A program made the translations under genes and the position numbers. The notes beneath the pieces are model-generated. The model saw nothing but the letters and a program-made list of their open reading frames with translations, had not been told where the DNA came from and made no database searches. Positions 60,854-64,000 of a stretch of DNA of 64,000 nt are shown in pieces. The stretch is from Pediococcus inopinatus (GTDB taxonomy: Bacteria > Bacillota > Bacilli > Lactobacillales > Lactobacillaceae), in the NCBI RefSeq assembly GCF_002982135.1, contig NZ_CP019981.1, forward strand, positions 248,001 to 312,000. The letters run 5' to 3'. Each line of letters begins with the position of its first letter. The stretch's first letter is position 1.

Positions 60854-61488
60854 TTAGTATTATCGCGAATCATTGGCAAGACCTCCTCTATGGATTAGGT
60901 CAAACGTTGTTATGCAGTATTTTAGCGCTCTTTTTTAGTCTGATTATTGGTTCGTTTTTTGCCATTTTTGAAGTGGTTCCCAGTAAAACACTGAGAATTA
61001 TTGCGAGAGTCTATATTGAAATTTTCCGAAACATTCCTTTATTGGTAATTACCATGTTCTTTTACGTGGTCATTCCAATGTTCTTTGTGAAGGTAAACGG
61101 CTTTACTGCCGGAACGATCGGCCTGACGATTTATACATCGGCATTTATTGCAGAAACCGTCCGTTCGGGAATCCAGTCAGTGGATCCTGGCCAAATGGAA
61201 GGGGCCCGCGCAAACGGGATGACCTTTTCGCAAGCAATGCGGTTTGTTGTTTTACCACAAGCATTCCGAATTGTTATTCCACCATTGGGTAACCAATTTA
61301 TTAATTTAGTGAAGAATTCCTCTGTCTTGGCCTTTGTGGCGGGATTTGATTTGATGTATCAAGGTAATACAATCGCTTCAACAAGTTTTGATACACTGAA
61401 TGCCTACTTTGTAGTAGGAATTTTGTACTTAATTATCACGATGCCGCTTAGCTATTATATGCGATATCTTGAAAAACGTTTGGATTAG
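60850..61488 (+). CDS. Amino acid ABC transporter permease (first)
   Basis: A 212-residue permease with about five membrane segments, the HisM/GlnP fold, and the EAA coupling loop VDPGQMEGARANGMTFSQAMRFVVLPQAFRIVIPPL. ATG overlaps the binding-protein gene (ATGA) and is preceded by AAGGAGG. It forms the membrane channel with the next protein. Confidence 0.93.
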   Translation: MISIIANHWQDLLYGLGQTLLCSILALFFSLIIGSFFAIFEVVPSKTLRIIARVYIEIFRNIPLLVITMFFYVVIPMFFVKVNGFTAGTIGLTIYTSAFIAETVRSGIQSVDPGQMEGARANGMTFSQAMRFVVLPQAFRIVIPPLGNQFINLVKNSSVLAFVAGFDLMYQGNTIASTSFDTLNAYFVVGILYLIITMPLSYYMRYLEKRLD

Positions 61489-61501
61489 GGGGTGAAGAAA
61501 A

Positions 61502-62155
61502 TTGCAAAATTTTATTAATGCTTATTCTTGGGTAAATATTCATTATCTCCTTGAAGGACTTTGGATTACGATTGAGGTTTCGGTGGTTTCGATTGTATTT
61601 AGTTATATTTTAGGAGCTATTTTAGGGCTGATTCGTTATATCAAAGTTAAATACTTATCAGCTGTTGTTGGCTTTGTCATTGATTTGATTCGTAATTTAC
61701 CATTGTTGCTGATTATTTTCTTCACTTACTTTGGTCTTCCAAACATAGGGATTCGTTTAAATCCGATTTGGTCATCCATTTTAGCGATGACGATCTTTGA
61801 ATCAGCCATGTTAGCAGAGATTATTCGTAGTGGGATTGGTGCAGTGGACTCTGGTCAAATGGAAGGGGCCCGGGCAAACGGGCTTTCATACTGGGCGGCC
61901 ATGTGGCACATTGTTTTGCCACAAGCACAAAAGAAAATGATTCCAACAATTGTGAGCCAATTCATTTCATTGATTAAGGATACTTCCTTGGCGACAATCA
62001 TCGTGTTACCGGATTTAATGTATCACGCACAAATTATTTACGGACAAAACAGTAATTATATTTTACCGATGTTTCTGGCATTAGCTGTTATGTATTTTGT
62101 GGTGTGTTATATGCTTTCAATTTTGTCACACTATTTGGAAAAACGCTTGGCTTAA
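61502..62155 (+). CDS. Amino acid ABC transporter permease (second)
   Basis: A 217-residue permease with the same fold; its EAA loop is VDSGQMEGARANGLSYWAAMWHIVLPQAQKKMIPTI. It starts with TTG after GGGGGTGA. The two permeases probably form a heterodimer, each contacting one GlnQ subunit. A strong terminator follows. Confidence 0.93.
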   Translation: MQNFINAYSWVNIHYLLEGLWITIEVSVVSIVFSYILGAILGLIRYIKVKYLSAVVGFVIDLIRNLPLLLIIFFTYFGLPNIGIRLNPIWSSILAMTIFESAMLAEIIRSGIGAVDSGQMEGARANGLSYWAAMWHIVLPQAQKKMIPTIVSQFISLIKDTSLATIIVLPDLMYHAQIIYGQNSNYILPMFLALAVMYFVVCYMLSILSHYLEKRLA

Positions 62156-62166
62156 AAAATCGATTG

Positions 62167-62200
62167 AAAAGGATGCATGCGAAAGCATGCATCCTTTTTT
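62167..62200 (+). terminator. Terminator of the amino acid ABC operon
   Basis: A 14-bp perfect stem AAAAGGATGCATGC-GAAA-GCATGCATCCTTTT followed by TT; GAAA tetraloop. Confidence 0.93.
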
Positions 62201-62311
62201 ATCTCATTTGTTTCTAATCTTTCTAACTTTTTAAAATCATTTTTAATCCCTTTATAAAGGCATTTATCTAATATAGTATTAGACAAAATTTAAAAAATAT
62301 TAAATTTATCA

Positions 62312-62340
62312 TTGACATTAAAAAAAAGTGAAGCTATTAT
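62312..62340 (+). promoter_or_regulatory. Promoter of the oppA-like gene
   Basis: Consensus -35 TTGACA (62312-62317), a 17-bp spacer, and -10 TATTAT (62335-62340), leaving a leader of about 58 bases. Confidence 0.8.
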
Positions 62341-62404
62341 TTAAATAATCTCATAAAAAGAGCACGGGCGTTTGAGGAGATAAAAAAATAAGGGAGTTGG
62401 GCGT

Positions 62405-64000
62405 ATGAAGGTAAAAAAAGGATGGCTAGTCGCAACGTTTTTGGTTGGCGCACTTGTGTTAGCTGGCTGTGGTAATAGCAAAGCAAACTCAGGTAGTTCT
62501 AGTAAATTAGCTTCAAGTTATAATTATGTGTATACACTTGATCCAGATAATTTGGATTATACAGTGTCATCACGGGCATCAAATAGTGACATTTATTCAA
62601 ACTTTGAGGACGGACTTTTGGAACGCAATCCAGAGGGGCAACTTAAAGGGGCCTTAGCTAAATCATGGTCAGTCAGCAAAGATGGCAAGACTTATACATA
62701 TCATTTGCGTAAGGGCGTCAAATGGGTTGATAGCGAAGGTAATGATTACGCCGACGTCAAAGCTCAGGATTTTGTAACTGGTTTGAAGCATGCGGTTGCT
62801 GCTAAATCAGAAACCTTATATGTGGTTCAAGACAGCATTAAAGGCCTTGACGATTATGTAAGTGGCAAGACAAAAGACTTTTCAAAGGTTGGTATTAAAG
62901 CAACTGGCAAATACACAGTGCAATACACTTTGAATCAACCAGAAACATATTGGAATTCTAAATTAACTTATGGGGTTATGTTCCCAGTTAATGCTAAGTT
63001 CTTAGCTCAAAAGGGTAAAGACTTTGGTAAGGCACAAGCCGATGGAATTCTCTATAATGGCCCATTCGTCTTATCCAACTTCACTTCTAAATCAGTTATC
63101 GAGTTTAAGAAGAACAGTAGTTACTGGGATACAAAGGATGTTCATCTTAAAACTGTAAAACTCACATACAATGATGGTAGTAATCCAGATGGTCTCTACA
63201 AATCATTTAAGAGTGGCGATTACACTGCCGCTCGAGTTTACCCAAGCTCTGCTGGTTACAAAGATGTTGTTAAACAAAGTAAAAATAACATTATCTGGTC
63301 TGATCAAGATGCATCTGTATATAACTTTACGTTTAACTTAAATCGTCGTGCTTACAGTGCAACATCTAAGAAAACATCTAAGGCTAAAGCTAATACTAAA
63401 AAAGCTATTTGGAACCGTGATTTTCGTCTAGCTGTTCAATTTGCCTTTAATAAGACCAACTACGCGGCACAAATTAACGGTAAGAGCGGTGCCAATAAAG
63501 CCTTACGTAACGAGATGACTCCTCCTTCATTCGTTACAATTGATGGTAAAGACTACGGCTCACAAGTTGAAACTGATTTGAGCAAGAACGATTCTGATGC
63601 ATTTGGCAGTGTTAACTTAGCAGATGCTCAAGATGGAACTTACAAACCAGCAAAGGCAAAAGAGTATCTTGCCAAAGCATTAAAGACACTCAAATCTGAA
63701 GGCGTCACTGGCACAATTCATTTAGATTTACCAGTAGATGAGAAATCTACAACTAACTTGAATGAAGCAAAATCATTTAAAAATTCAGTTGAAAAAACAC
63801 TTGGTAAAAAGAATGTCACAATTGATCTTCAAATGTTAAATGAAGACAAGTTTAATGCTGCAACATACGCAGCAACCACTGGTGCAGCAAGTGATTTCGA
63901 TATTAGTAATGCTTCTGGTTGGTCTCCAGATTATGATGATCCTTCATCATATCTTGAAATCTACAACCCTGAATCAGGTTCAATGTTACAAACAATTGGA
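62405..64000 (+). CDS. oppA: Oligopeptide ABC transporter substrate-binding lipoprotein (OppA), 3' end outside window
   Basis: At least 532 residues are encoded before the window ends. It has a lipoprotein signal with lipobox VLAGC (Cys22), a short Ser/Asn linker, then the SBP_bac_5 fold: LDPDNLDYTVSSRASNSDIYSNFEDGLLERNPEGQLKGALAKSWSVSKDGKTYTYHLRKGVKW (start of the family signature) and later DLPVDEKSTTNLNEAKSF. ATG 62405 has AGGGAG upstream. It takes up peptides for nutrition, which links with PepX and PepI in the window. Partner permease and ATPase genes would lie downstream or elsewhere. Confidence 0.93.
   Translation, partial: MKVKKGWLVATFLVGALVLAGCGNSKANSGSSSKLASSYNYVYTLDPDNLDYTVSSRASNSDIYSNFEDGLLERNPEGQLKGALAKSWSVSKDGKTYTYHLRKGVKWVDSEGNDYADVKAQDFVTGLKHAVAAKSETLYVVQDSIKGLDDYVSGKTKDFSKVGIKATGKYTVQYTLNQPETYWNSKLTYGVMFPVNAKFLAQKGKDFGKAQADGILYNGPFVLSNFTSKSVIEFKKNSSYWDTKDVHLKTVKLTYNDGSNPDGLYKSFKSGDYTAARVYPSSAGYKDVVKQSKNNIIWSDQDASVYNFTFNLNRRAYSATSKKTSKAKANTKKAIWNRDFRLAVQFAFNKTNYAAQINGKSGANKALRNEMTPPSFVTIDGKDYGSQVETDLSKNDSDAFGSVNLADAQDGTYKPAKAKEYLAKALKTLKSEGVTGTIHLDLPVDEKSTTNLNEAKSFKNSVEKTLGKKNVTIDLQMLNEDKFNAATYAATTGAASDFDISNASGWSPDYDDPSSYLEIYNPESGSMLQTIG

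Overview
The window looks like chromosome of a heterofermentative lactic acid bacterium (Lactobacillaceae). The evidence is low to moderate GC, AAGGAGG-type ribosome binding sites, a single-enzyme xylulose-5-phosphate/fructose-6-phosphate phosphoketolase, PepX and PepI peptidases, a CPA1 antiporter, LTA synthase, a short ProB without PUA domain, an ECF vitamin transporter, and ISL3/IS3 insertion sequences. Genus cannot be fixed from the sequence alone. No rRNA, tRNA, CRISPR array, origin or prophage block was seen.

Layout. 1-3.6 kb: the tail of one gene and a GT4 glycosyltransferase, then a flavin disulfide reductase divergent from a MarR regulator with a repeat operator between them. 3.6-7.9 kb: YbaK deacylase, a GntR/UTRA regulator and phosphoketolase, whose leader holds 2.5 tandem copies of a 100-bp unit. 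7.9-17.3 kb: an ISL3 element, an AP2-domain protein, nitroreductase, RluA-type pseudouridine synthase, UspA, an extragenic structured repeat, an L,D-transpeptidase operon, and a small membrane-protein gene split by an IS3 element that itself carries an ISL3 element. 17.3-30.4 kb: DedA protein, a strong unidentified structured RNA candidate (about 18005-18202), XRE regulator plus methyltransferase, alpha/beta hydrolase, CPA1 antiporter, nucleoside hydrolase, a 700-bp gene-free structured region, ferredoxin-NADP reductase, LTA synthase, GNAT, and a YibE/YibF pair. 30.4-47.6 kb: ISL3 copy, MMPL exporter, CorA, TerC, thioredoxin, DegV, methionine aminopeptidase, ProBA, VOC protein, ABC-F, then an IS cluster (IS3 plus two nested ISL3). 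47.6-64 kb: PepI, UPF0316, biotin ligase, PepX, amino acid permease, a second extragenic structured repeat, pyridoxal kinase with ECF S-component, guanylate-kinase-like protein, Fur-family regulator, a Ser-rich surface protein with a membrane partner, a glutamine-type ABC transporter, and the start of an OppA lipoprotein.

Most genes are ordinary housekeeping, transport and nitrogen/peptide-use genes in short operons separated by clear, often bidirectional, terminators. The genes that plainly work together are ProB-ProA (proline), PdxK-ECF S component (vitamin B6 salvage), the ATPase-binding protein-two permeases operon (polar amino acid uptake), OppA/PepX/PepI (peptide uptake and proline-peptide cleavage), and YibE/YibF.

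The most unusual material is non-coding. (1) Two extragenic elements (12294-12605 and 54288-54490) share a folded core and a conserved 3' tail but carry unrelated, nearly perfect, element-specific inverted arms. (2) There is a freestanding RNA candidate with promoter, two UUCG hairpins inside a junction, a GAAA hairpin and a terminator. (3) The phosphoketolase leader contains tandem repeats. (4) Insertion sequences sit repeatedly in or beside terminator hairpins, and their exact target duplications allow the order of nested insertions to be read.
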